Shown: positions 1 through 8,237 of the stretch, in pieces
How positions within the stretch are numbered: position 1 is the stretch's first letter
Layout of the letters: each line of letters opens with the position of its first letter
NCBI GenBank assembly: GCA_025055285.1
Contig: JANWXM010000002.1
Span: forward strand, 146,355-210,354
DNA length: 64,000 nucleotides
Reading direction: 5' to 3'
Origin: Saprospiraceae bacterium
Lineage (GTDB): Bacteria > Bacteroidota > Bacteroidia > Chitinophagales > Saprospiraceae
Position numbers and translations under genes: made by a program
The notes under the pieces: model-generated
The model's input: only the letters and a program-made list of their open reading frames with translations
Told to the model about the DNA's origin: nothing
Database searches by the model: none

Positions 1-2
1 TG

Positions 3-737
3 TTTTATTACCAACTCACAGTAGCTTACATTCACTTACGCGACTTCGGCCGCGGACGAGCTGTTCTTCAACAACATAGCAACCTTTATATTCAAGGCTC
101 GTTCAACTGGTACAAAGTGCAGGAACTGCATTTTTTGCTCGCTACGCACACTCAGCATTACGATGAGGCTTTTGACGTATGCCAGAGCGTATTGCGGGAA
201 GAAAATTTTCTCAAACAGCCACCGCAAATTCGCGATACTTGGAAGGTGTACGAAGCCTATGCCCAGCTGTTAGCGTGCACTCGCCGCGCCGATCGGCTGC
301 CAAATCCGCAATTCCGCATAAGTAAACTCATCAATGATTTATCTTCTTCTCCCAGAGAACGCCGCGAAATCCACATTCCGCTATTCATAGCACAAATGCT
401 GTTCTTGATCCTGAACAAACGCTACGACGCTGCTATAGACCGCATAGACGCTCTTAGCAAATATACCGACCGCTACGTACGCAAAAATGAACGCTTCCGA
501 AGCAATTGCTTTTTAAAAATGCTTTTGCAAATTCCGAAAGCTGCTTTTCATCGCCGGGTTGCCATGCGCAAAGCGCAATACTATCGCAACATGCTCAGCC
601 AAATGCCCGTAGAGATTGCTAATCGGTCGAGTGAAATTGAAATCATTCCTTATGAAGACCTTTGGGAGATGGTTTTAGATATGCTTCCACAAGAGCGGCC
701 TTCCTATTTGAGCAAAAAAGCTCGCCGACAAGATTGA
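3..737 (+). CDS. Helical-repeat (TPR-like) protein, C-terminal part
   Basis: The reading frame is open from the first complete codon of the window to the stop at 735-737, so this is the 3' part of a longer gene whose start lies to the left. The visible 244 residues are alpha-helical, rich in Arg, Tyr and Leu, with no signal peptide or membrane segment in the visible part. The spacing of aromatic and small residues resembles degenerate TPR-type repeats common in Bacteroidota hypothetical proteins. No catalytic motif is visible. A GTG at 117 could give a shorter product, but the upstream codons keep the same character, so I read it as internal. The function is unknown. Confidence 0.6.
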   Translation, partial: FYYQLTVAYIHLRDFGRGRAVLQQHSNLYIQGSFNWYKVQELHFLLATHTQHYDEAFDVCQSVLREENFLKQPPQIRDTWKVYEAYAQLLACTRRADRLPNPQFRISKLINDLSSSPRERREIHIPLFIAQMLFLILNKRYDAAIDRIDALSKYTDRYVRKNERFRSNCFLKMLLQIPKAAFHRRVAMRKAQYYRNMLSQMPVEIANRSSEIEIIPYEDLWEMVLDMLPQERPSYLSKKARRQD

Positions 738-827
738 AGATAGAAACTGCCTAAGGGCGACGTCTACTACTTTGGAAAGCAAAGAGGTCTTTCTTAGGCA
801 AGAAATCTTGCGTGTAATCTGCTTCCA

Positions 828-2045
828 TTATTCTCCGCCGTTGAATGCCCATCTTAGGAGAAACGGTGTGGTTAAAGTGGTTAACATACCCATTAAAACC
901 AGAATAGAAAAAACCTCTGAGCTTATCAAGCCACTGCTATATGCTATGTTGGCTATCACCAGCTCCATGATTCCGCGCGCATTAAGACCAATGCCAATGG
1001 TCAATGCGACGTGTTTCGATAGTCCAGCCAACATTCCTCCGAAATAGCCACCAGCAATTTTAGACAGATAAGAAACAGCAATCACTGAGAAGAGTAGACC
1101 ATAATTGGCAACGGAGGACATGCTGAACTCAAGCCCTATGCTCGCAAAGAATATGGGCGCAAGAAAACCCATGGCCATATTCCTCGTGGTAGTCTCTATC
1201 GCTTGGAAATTCTCTTCTCCAATGAGTGACTCGCTAATTAGCATGGAAGCAAAAAAGGCACCAACAATGAAATGTAGGCCTAGGTTTTCTGTAATTGTTG
1301 AAAACAGTAAGACAAAAGCAAAAAACAGGGCAAATAAGGGCTCTTTTCCCTTGAGTAAAGAAACGAGGCGGTCTAACGATTCCTGGAGGTAATTTCCTTT
1401 ATTCAATATCCTCCGAATAAACATATAGGTCAAACTCAGTAGAAGAACAAAGAAAACGAGCTTCACCAAAGAAAAGGAGGCTGCTGCTGCAACGGCATCA
1501 ACTGACATGTCAGTATCTTTGATATTTAACAAGACGCCTAGGATGGACAAGGCTAACACATCGTCAAAAATGGCCACGGAAATAATTTTCTGTCCAACAG
1601 CAGAATTAATCTTCCCGAGGTCCATCAGAATTCGAATGCTAACAGGCAAAGCTGTGATTGCCACACACAGACCAATAAAGGCCGTAGTCATGATATCTTG
1701 CTTAAAATAATGCGCTACAGTCACGCCAGATACAACAGGTATAAGAAAGGCTAAAATAGAAATGACGATATTTCGACCTCTCATCGAATTGAAAATATCA
1801 TCAATATTTATCTCCAGCCCAGCGATAATTACGAGTAGAAATATGCCTAATTCTGAAATTACCTTGACCTCCTCTGTGCGATAAACAAGACCCAGAAAAC
1901 TGGGACCTAACAAAATGCCGGCGATGATTTCACCAATCATGGCCGGTTGTTTGAAGCGCTCGAAGATTTCTCCTAAGATCTTCGCCGCTACTAGCAGAAT
2001 TAATAAATTCGTAAATAAGGGCAGGTTGAGATGCGTTTCATCCAT
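828..2045 (-). CDS. CPA2-family cation/proton antiporter
   Basis: An integral membrane protein of about 405 residues with some 11-12 hydrophobic segments, matching the Na+/H+ exchanger domain of the CPA2 (KefB/GerN-like) family, which exchanges Na+ or K+ for protons across the inner membrane. Family hallmarks are visible: an early segment with PAMIGEIIAGILLGP and a mid-protein region with GLEINIDDIF. The chain ends directly after the last membrane segment, so there is no RCK/TrkA-N regulatory domain. I chose the ATG at 2045 because it starts just before the first membrane helix; a TTG at 2117 would add 24 polar residues. The substrate ion cannot be told from sequence. It is the same strand as the GH5 gene upstream, with an 88 bp gap. 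Confidence 0.85.
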   Translation of the reverse strand: MDETHLNLPLFTNLLILLVAAKILGEIFERFKQPAMIGEIIAGILLGPSFLGLVYRTEEVKVISELGIFLLVIIAGLEINIDDIFNSMRGRNIVISILAFLIPVVSGVTVAHYFKQDIMTTAFIGLCVAITALPVSIRILMDLGKINSAVGQKIISVAIFDDVLALSILGVLLNIKDTDMSVDAVAAAASFSLVKLVFFVLLLSLTYMFIRRILNKGNYLQESLDRLVSLLKGKEPLFALFFAFVLLFSTITENLGLHFIVGAFFASMLISESLIGEENFQAIETTTRNMAMGFLAPIFFASIGLEFSMSSVANYGLLFSVIAVSYLSKIAGGYFGGMLAGLSKHVALTIGIGLNARGIMELVIANIAYSSGLISSEVFSILVLMGMLTTLTTPFLLRWAFNGGE

Positions 2046-2133
2046 ATCTACTATTTTATTATACCCAGCGCCCTTGCCCGGAAGAAGGTTATTTTTCAAG
2101 GTTTTTGCGTCGTACAAATCCAGCTAATAGTAT

Positions 2134-4227
2134 TTAGCGAACAATAGCGATTTTCCGATGCAAAATTTTTCCATCAGTAGTTAATATACTAAGTAAGTAC
2201 AAACCTGGCTCGAGGTGGTGTACCGCTAAATCTGTCCTGTTAATAGGAGATTGATAAACCCGGGATAAACGCAAAATCCCTTGATTATCTGCAAGTTGCA
2301 GGGAGGTCCAGCAAAGCACTGTCGATTGTACTCGAAGTACATTTTGGGCGGGGATGAGAGAAACCTGAATTTCGGTGGAGAAGGAGCAGTCGTGCAGCCG
2401 GGCAGAGGACATAAGTATTGTCTCGCTAGGCGATAGGTAATATAGGCGGTAAAAAACGGGATATTGGTCTGGCTCATCGTAGTAGTAGATGTCAGTGCCG
2501 TAGGCTTGATGCTGCTCACCGGTCCAGATGTTGAACCACTTTTGCTCGTCATAACTGCGCTGTAAGGATACTTTGTTAAAGCGCAGAAAATTTGAGCTAT
2601 TCCACCAGAGCAGGACGCCTTTCCCTGCGCACTGGGCCTGCAGCGACGGCAACTCAACAGTACTAGAGACACTGGGATAAAGGCGTAGTGCCGTCCTAAA
2701 ACAAGGAATGCAAGCGTTTTGCTCTACCCTACCCTCCTCGAAAAAGCCAAAGGCATCGTAAGGGTGAATAGCGTCCCAATAAATGTAAGAGAAGCCTTGA
2801 CGATGCACTGCATCCATGACAGCCTCTACCCATCGGCATCGGCTATCGGCATCAGCAGCGGTAGTTACTCCGAATTCCCCCACGTTGACCGGTACTTTCC
2901 AGATCTCGCTCCAACGCCGGGCAGCTTCAAACAGTGTATTTAATAGTTCCACTTCGCCTGCTAAGGGAAAGGTTCGCGCAGGCAAGTAGGGCGGATTCGT
3001 CCAACTTACTCCCTGATGAGTGAAGAGAAAGGGATCGTAATAGTGGAATGTATAAATGATGTTTGAGTCGCTAAGCGGTAGGAAATTGAATAAGGCGGGA
3101 ATGCTATTCCAAAAATTAGAGCCGACAAAGATGCTATGCCGATGCTTTTCCTTTTGCCGGATAACTGCTACAACAGCCTGTGCCACTTCTCGCCAGTGGT
3201 TAGGCAGGATTTCGTTTGTGGGCTCATTGTATAGCTCAAAAAAATACCGCTCAGGGTCTAGGTGGCCGTAACGCTGAGCCAACTGTGTCCATATGGCCTG
3301 AAGTCGAGGTATTTGACTGCGATAATTATCGTCGGTAAGAGGCAAACCATGGTGATTGTCCAAAATAAGGTGAAATTCCATTTCAGCAGCCCATGCAATC
3401 ATGCTGTCTATCAGAGCGAAGGCTGGGCTTCCGATATAGAGTGAATAAGGCGGATTTGGTTCCGCAAGTCGCTCAAAAATGACTGGTAAACGAAAGGTTC
3501 TAAATCCAGCCTGGCGCAACGCCCACACCCTCGAGCGAGTATATAGATGTACGTCGGGGTAGCCGCCAGTAGGCAGGCGCCAGAAAGCTTCTAACCAGTT
3601 GGAAGCATTAACGCCAGCGCCTAACCGTTTTGCACGTGCCCACGTAAGGGCCGATGCGGGAGCGGCATCACTTTCGCCGTTGTTAAGATTGACCAATTCT
3701 ATTGCATCGAAATAAACAACACCTGTCCCCTGCGGCGCTTGACCAATGACATATAGGTTTATTTCTCGAACAGCATTTGGCTTTACTCGGCCATCCGCTG
3801 TAAGCGCCAACAAACTTACCTCTACCGTGGTGTAAGCGTTTACCGGATTACCTACGATGACCTCTGGTCCAAATTCATAGCTATCGCGCAAGCGCACTAC
3901 CAATTGCTGGCCGGCCGATAAGCCGCGATAAGCAAGACGCAAATGCGTATATCCCGAAAAATCACGCGCAGCGCTTAGGCCCCAATTATCCATATTGAGC
4001 CCACACCCCGCCCGTCCATGCTGAACGGTATAACTTAAGCGGTAATGACGCTCACCTTCGAAGGGACTTTCTCCGATCACTTCTGTCAGAAGAACACTCT
4101 CTTGTGCCGTATTAGGCGCTGTCCACACCCCTGAGATCAAAGTAGTATCATCTCGATAAACGACTGGCTGCGACAACGCTGGTATGCAAAATCCTATTGC
4201 TATTCCGACAAGAGGATTTATTTTCAT
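2134..4227 (-). CDS. Secreted GH5-type glycoside hydrolase with T9SS sorting domain
   Basis: A 697-residue exported enzyme. Residues 1-19 are a signal peptide. Residues 25-180 form a beta-rich domain resembling a carbohydrate-binding or galactose-binding fold. Residues 200-500 are a (beta/alpha)8 domain of the cellulase (GH5) type: the acid/base is Glu335 in YNEP and the nucleophile is Glu451 in VGEFG, with HH at 292-293 and HYYDP near 395 also typical. The last 70 residues are a beta-sandwich ending in LEPGLYLL and a basic tail, as in type IX secretion sorting domains, so the enzyme is probably surface-bound or released. The substrate (beta-glucan, mannan or other) is not decided by these motifs. 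A TATCTTTG promoter element lies 33 bases upstream. No SusC/D genes adjoin it. Confidence 0.88.
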   Translation of the reverse strand: MKINPLVGIAIGFCIPALSQPVVYRDDTTLISGVWTAPNTAQESVLLTEVIGESPFEGERHYRLSYTVQHGRAGCGLNMDNWGLSAARDFSGYTHLRLAYRGLSAGQQLVVRLRDSYEFGPEVIVGNPVNAYTTVEVSLLALTADGRVKPNAVREINLYVIGQAPQGTGVVYFDAIELVNLNNGESDAAPASALTWARAKRLGAGVNASNWLEAFWRLPTGGYPDVHLYTRSRVWALRQAGFRTFRLPVIFERLAEPNPPYSLYIGSPAFALIDSMIAWAAEMEFHLILDNHHGLPLTDDNYRSQIPRLQAIWTQLAQRYGHLDPERYFFELYNEPTNEILPNHWREVAQAVVAVIRQKEKHRHSIFVGSNFWNSIPALFNFLPLSDSNIIYTFHYYDPFLFTHQGVSWTNPPYLPARTFPLAGEVELLNTLFEAARRWSEIWKVPVNVGEFGVTTAADADSRCRWVEAVMDAVHRQGFSYIYWDAIHPYDAFGFFEEGRVEQNACIPCFRTALRLYPSVSSTVELPSLQAQCAGKGVLLWWNSSNFLRFNKVSLQRSYDEQKWFNIWTGEQHQAYGTDIYYYDEPDQYPVFYRLYYLSPSETILMSSARLHDCSFSTEIQVSLIPAQNVLRVQSTVLCWTSLQLADNQGILRLSRVYQSPINRTDLAVHHLEPGLYLLSILTTDGKILHRKIAIVR

Positions 4228-4259
4228 GTCTATTTACTGTTGTGGGACCTCGCGCCGGG

Positions 4260-4267
4260 CAAAGATA
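4260..4267 (-). promoter_or_regulatory. Candidate -7 promoter element of the GH5 gene
   Basis: Read on the minus strand this is TATCTTTG, a full match to the Bacteroidota -7 consensus TAnnTTTG, placed 33 bases before the GH5 start codon. No clear TTG -33 element sits at the usual 18-20 base spacing. Confidence 0.4.
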
Positions 4268-4389
4268 GCAGGCGATGGTTATAGTAATTCGTTTGCTCGT
4301 TTGCCTCCAAATTGCAAAAGACTGCATAAAAATGCCACAACGGAAACAAAAAGACAGCACATCTGCCTGCTCAGCCTTTGTAGCCAGCA

Positions 4390-5892
4390 TTACCGCAATA
4401 AGTCGCGCACATCAGGGTCGTCGTCCTTATCGCCCAAGCCACTACCAGCGAGAAAATCTTTAAACGTCCAACGATTCAGGATGAATTCCTTGTTGAGTAT
4501 TTCGTGTTCTGCCAAACCATGCAGCACTAGCTCCATGAAAACGGGGATATCGTCGGTCGCCACGCTACAGCGCTCAACCAGCTTGCGCAAGCCAGCGACT
4601 TTTTCCAAAGCTTCAACAAATTCTCGGTCATTCTGGCGATGCAAAAGATCCACCACATTTCCACCGGAAAACCACGCCTTGATCACCCCGTAGGGGTCCT
4701 TCTCTTCTCGGCGAAGCAACTTTGTAGGGCTGGGAAAGTAACGAAGAAATGTTTTCTTTATCGCCTGCCCGATGAGGCGCAAAGCGACTGCATGAGGGCC
4801 CTCTTGTTCGCCCTCATAAACCATTTCTACCTTGCCTACAATGGCAGGAATGACTCCCCACAGGTCAATAACGCGAGCAGTAGTGGAACGGTCGCCATTG
4901 AGCAACATTCGGCGCTCGGCTGTAGCATACAAATTCTCGTAGGCGGCAATTGTCAGGCGAGCACTAACCCCACTACTTTTGTCTACGTACTCGCTTTCGC
5001 GAGCTGCAAAGGCGATTTCTTCAATGAGGTCTTTAAGTACTTCGGGAACGCGTACGTACTCGCGCTGGATGGGGTCAATGCGCGCCTCTTGCTCAGTGAT
5101 GCGACGCCCAATTTCAATAGACGTAGGATAGTGAGTTGTTATCTGGCTTTCAATACGGTCTTTGAGCGGAGTAATGATTGTGCCGCGGTTGGTGTAATCT
5201 TCAGGGTTTGCGGTAAAAACGAAAGTAATGTCTAGAGGTAATCGCAACTTGAAGCCGCGAATTTGCATATCACCTTCCTGCAGGACATTGAACAACGCCA
5301 CCTGAATGCGCGGCTGAAGGTCGGGTAACTCGTTGATCACAAATAAGCAACGATTTGCGCGAGGAATCAACCCAAAATGAATAACCCGCTCATCCGAGTA
5401 GGGCAGACGCAGATTTGCTGCCTTGATGGGATCTACGTCACCTACTAGGTCTGCAATGCTCACGTCAGGGGTTGCTAACTTTTCTACATATCGCTCGCTG
5501 CGATGCAGCCACTCTATGGGAGTTTCGTCGCCGCGCTCAGCAATCAGGTCGCGCGCATACCGGCTTATGGGGGCTAAAGGGTCGTCGTTTAGTTCACTAC
5601 CTGCTACTACGGGAATATATTCATCGAGCAGATGAACCATCAAACGCGCTAATCGCGTCTTTGCTTGGCCGCGCAGCCCCAGGAGCAGAATGTTGTGCCG
5701 ACTTAAAATAGCTCGTTCTATGTCGGGCAATACCGTATCGTCAAAGCCATAGATTCCGGTAAATACGTTTTCGCGTCTTCGAATTTTGTCGAGCAAATTT
5801 TGGCGCAGTTCGTCTTTAATGCTCCGCGGGCGATAGCCCATCGCTTTCAGTGCACCTAGGGTACGAACAGTCGTAAAGATATTTGTTGTCAT
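4390..5892 (-). CDS. MoxR/magnesium-chelatase-I-type AAA+ ATPase
   Basis: A 500-residue cytoplasmic AAA+ protein. The Walker A motif is GLRGQAKT at residues 72-79 (Ala where most P-loops have Gly before Lys), Walker B is FVINE at 184-188, and FTANPEDY near 226 is the sensor-1 region. The core resembles the ChlI/BchI subunit of magnesium chelatase and the MoxR group, which remodel partner proteins, often with a von Willebrand factor A (VWA) protein. Residues 260-500 form a long helical C-terminal part beyond the usual lid. No VWA gene, chelatase subunit or chlorophyll gene is next to it, so a role in tetrapyrrole synthesis is not supported; a chaperone-like remodelling role is more likely but inferred. 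Downstream on the same strand is the GH5 gene, 162 bp away. Confidence 0.8.
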   Translation of the reverse strand: MTTNIFTTVRTLGALKAMGYRPRSIKDELRQNLLDKIRRRENVFTGIYGFDDTVLPDIERAILSRHNILLLGLRGQAKTRLARLMVHLLDEYIPVVAGSELNDDPLAPISRYARDLIAERGDETPIEWLHRSERYVEKLATPDVSIADLVGDVDPIKAANLRLPYSDERVIHFGLIPRANRCLFVINELPDLQPRIQVALFNVLQEGDMQIRGFKLRLPLDITFVFTANPEDYTNRGTIITPLKDRIESQITTHYPTSIEIGRRITEQEARIDPIQREYVRVPEVLKDLIEEIAFAARESEYVDKSSGVSARLTIAAYENLYATAERRMLLNGDRSTTARVIDLWGVIPAIVGKVEMVYEGEQEGPHAVALRLIGQAIKKTFLRYFPSPTKLLRREEKDPYGVIKAWFSGGNVVDLLHRQNDREFVEALEKVAGLRKLVERCSVATDDIPVFMELVLHGLAEHEILNKEFILNRWTFKDFLAGSGLGDKDDDPDVRDLLR

Positions 5893-6017
5893 GCCTAGAC
5901 AAACACAAGCGGAGCAATTTTGTTGGAGCGATAACTCTTTCCTTTATGCTCCCAGCGAGTTTTTAGCATCTTTTCCAGACACTTGCACGGTTATTCGTCT
6001 AACTCTTGTGAACACTT

Positions 6018-6025
6018 TACCTTTG
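6018..6025 (+). promoter_or_regulatory. Candidate -7 promoter element of mrp
   Basis: TACCTTTG, an exact match to the Bacteroidota TAnnTTTG element, 58 bases before the mrp start. The -33 region at the expected distance has no clear TTG. Confidence 0.45.
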
Positions 6026-6083
6026 TTTCTCGTTACCGGCAAATTGAATTTGCCTTCTCCATCACCTGATGCATTTGTATGGT

Positions 6084-7172
6084 ATGGAAAAAGAGAAGAT
6101 CCTTGAAGCGCTTCGAAAAGTGCGCGATCCGCGCACGGGACAAGACATCGTTTCCTCCAGCATGTTACAAGAGGTAAACATAGATGGCCGGCGAGTAAAC
6201 TGCACCTTGGCCGTGCCCTCGCTGCAAACGCCCGGAAAAGCCGAAATAAACTTCGCTTGCGTAGGCGCCATCGCTGAGGTTTACCCAGATGCCGACGTCA
6301 ATGTGCATTTCATCGTACGAACGCCTGCCAGTCAACAGACGATCAGCCCAACTCCACAGATAAAAAACATCCTCGCTATTGCCTCAGGCAAAGGAGGTGT
6401 AGGGAAAAGCACTATTGCCGTCAACTTGGCTCTAAGCCTGCAAAAATTGGGCGCTCGCGTGGGCCTGATGGATGCCGATCTATATGGCCCTAGCATACCT
6501 ACCATGTTGAACCTAGTAGGTCAACGTCCAAAAGTTCAGGAAATACACGGGCAAATGAAAATGGTTCCTCTGTTGGCCTACGGCATGCCCACCATTAGTA
6601 TTGGTAACATTATTGAGCCTGAACAGGCTGTCGTATTGCGCGGACCCCGGCTGGCTGCTATCATAAAGCAATTTTTCCACGATGTCTTGTGGAATGAACT
6701 CGATTTCTTAGTCGTTGATTTGCCTCCTGGCACAGGCGATATTCAATTGACCCTTGTTCAGACGGTGCCTGTTACAGGAGCTATCATCGTGACTACACCT
6801 CAAGAGGTAGCAGTGGCCGACGCTACGAAAGCTATGAACATGTTCTTGCTTCCGCAAATAAACGTGCCTATTTTGGGTATAGTGGAGAACATGGCTTGGT
6901 TTACGCCAGCAGAATTGCCTCAGAACAAGTACTATATTTTCGGCCAAGGGGGCGGGAAAAAACTGGCGAAAGCCAGTCGCTCGGTCTTGTTAGGACAGAT
7001 ACCCTTGGTGCAGAGTATTCGGGAAAGTGGCGATACAGGCAAACCAATCGCGCTCGATGAAGCGCACCCTGTGGCTAAAGCATTCATGGAGGTCGCCCAA
7101 AATACGCTGCGGCAGGTCGCTATTCGCAACGAAATGCTCGAACCTACTCGAATTGTATCGCTAAAGGAGTAA
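6084..7172 (+). CDS. mrp: Mrp/NBP35-family P-loop Fe-S cluster carrier
   Basis: A 362-residue cytoplasmic ATPase of the Mrp/ApbC/NBP35 group, which binds and hands over Fe-S clusters to apoproteins. Residues 1-85 are a MIP18/DUF59-type domain (KVRDPRTGQDIVSS). The deviant Walker A is SGKGGVGKST at 101-110, followed by MDADLYGPS and DLPPGTGD. The C-terminal CxxC that binds the bridging cluster in enterobacterial ApbC is absent: the matching stretch reads ENMAWFTPAELPQNKYY. To my knowledge the same replacement is common in Bacteroidota homologues. I chose ATG 6084 over the in-frame ATG at 6069 because the MIP18 domain begins there. DUF5362 genes follow on the same strand. Confidence 0.9.
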   Translation: MEKEKILEALRKVRDPRTGQDIVSSSMLQEVNIDGRRVNCTLAVPSLQTPGKAEINFACVGAIAEVYPDADVNVHFIVRTPASQQTISPTPQIKNILAIASGKGGVGKSTIAVNLALSLQKLGARVGLMDADLYGPSIPTMLNLVGQRPKVQEIHGQMKMVPLLAYGMPTISIGNIIEPEQAVVLRGPRLAAIIKQFFHDVLWNELDFLVVDLPPGTGDIQLTLVQTVPVTGAIIVTTPQEVAVADATKAMNMFLLPQINVPILGIVENMAWFTPAELPQNKYYIFGQGGGKKLAKASRSVLLGQIPLVQSIRESGDTGKPIALDEAHPVAKAFMEVAQNTLRQVAIRNEMLEPTRIVSLKE

Positions 7173-7231
7173 GGAAAAACGGTATTCTTCTACCTGTAGA
7201 GAAGGTATTCGAATAACCATGAAAAATTGTT

Positions 7232-7681
7232 ATGGAAGACAACTTCAATCAGCCTCTAGATACAGGACTCGAGGCCAACAACCTCTTTGCAACAGCATCA
7301 GGCTTTCGCATCACCCCTAAAGTGCGGCAGTATTGGAAGGAGTCGGCCGATTGGGGCATATTTTTCTCCACTCTTGGCTTTCTCTACATCGGCATGATGC
7401 TTCTGGCTTCCTTCTTCCTTATGCTAATGGACGGAGGCAGAGCAGTTTTCACGATTATGACCCTATTCCTGGTGATGCCTCTTGTATGGCTGCTGTTCAA
7501 CTTCTCGCGCCATACGCGCAGGGCAGTGCTTTACGACGATGCTGCTGCAGCACATGTGGGCTTTGCCAATTTGCGTCGATTAGTGCATTTGATTGGTCTT
7601 TTCATTTTGGTCGCCCTTGTCCTATTCAGCTCAACCTTCTTTTTAACACTGCTAGGTTTGAGTTTACGAAAACTAAACTAG
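7232..7681 (+). CDS. DUF5362-like membrane protein, copy 1
   Basis: A 149-residue protein with a polar N-terminus (1-40) and about four hydrophobic segments arranged as two pairs, separated by a basic loop (FSRHTRRAVLYDD). This matches the Bacteroidota DUF5362 pattern; no biochemical function is known. It starts 59 bases after mrp and is followed 54 bases later by a paralogue with the same layout, so the two probably arose by tandem duplication and may form a heteromer in the inner membrane (inference). Confidence 0.7.
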   Translation: MEDNFNQPLDTGLEANNLFATASGFRITPKVRQYWKESADWGIFFSTLGFLYIGMMLLASFFLMLMDGGRAVFTIMTLFLVMPLVWLLFNFSRHTRRAVLYDDAAAAHVGFANLRRLVHLIGLFILVALVLFSSTFFLTLLGLSLRKLN

Positions 7682-7735
7682 ATATCGCTCTACAAGCACC
7701 TTTTCCCTCTCCCTTCTGCCTTATTTTGAATAATT

Positions 7736-8215
7736 ATGGAAAAAGCTTTCAATAACTCAGGCAGTTTTTACCACAGCACCGAACCCATGCATCGAGACTG
7801 GGCGACTACGGCTTCATGGGCCAGTTTTATAGCCATCGTCACTTACGTCTTCTTAGGCCTTAGTGCTTTTACGCTCATTCTCGTATATACCGCTGTTGGG
7901 CCACTGCTTGATGCTTACAACGATACGGATAGCCCATTTCCATACTCCGTATTGGCTGGAGGCAGCGTATTGAGCGTGGCCGTTGCTCTCGTGTTTTTGG
8001 GACTGCTCACGGTGATTAATACTTTCCTCTTTCGGTTTGCTCGCCGATTGAAAATGGCCCTTGGATCTCAGGATCAAGATGCTTTTGAGACAGCCTGGTT
8101 AAATTTCCGCAACTACTTTCGATGGAACGGGATAATTATTCTTGTGGTTATCTTTACATATATTGTCACAATCGTAGCCGTAGCAGTTGCGTTAGGTAGG
8201 CTTAGCGAATTTTAA
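7736..8215 (+). CDS. DUF5362-like membrane protein, copy 2
   Basis: A 159-residue paralogue of the preceding gene: polar N-terminus ending near residue 20, four hydrophobic segments, and the same basic loop followed by an acidic stretch (FARRLKMALGSQDQDAFE compared with FSRHTRRAVLYDDAAAAH in copy 1). The function is unknown. It ends 22 bases before the stop of the convergent GH13-GH31 gene, and no clear terminator hairpin is visible in that gap. Confidence 0.7.
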   Translation: MEKAFNNSGSFYHSTEPMHRDWATTASWASFIAIVTYVFLGLSAFTLILVYTAVGPLLDAYNDTDSPFPYSVLAGGSVLSVAVALVFLGLLTVINTFLFRFARRLKMALGSQDQDAFETAWLNFRNYFRWNGIIILVVIFTYIVTIVAVAVALGRLSEF

Positions 8216-8237
8216 AGTTTTCGGAGCAAGAGTCGCC

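Noticed and set aside
4184..5235. Plus-strand frames of 169 and 198 residues opposite the AAA+ ATPase gene
   Set aside because: The minus-strand frame has Walker A, Walker B and sensor motifs; the antisense frames have no domain features.
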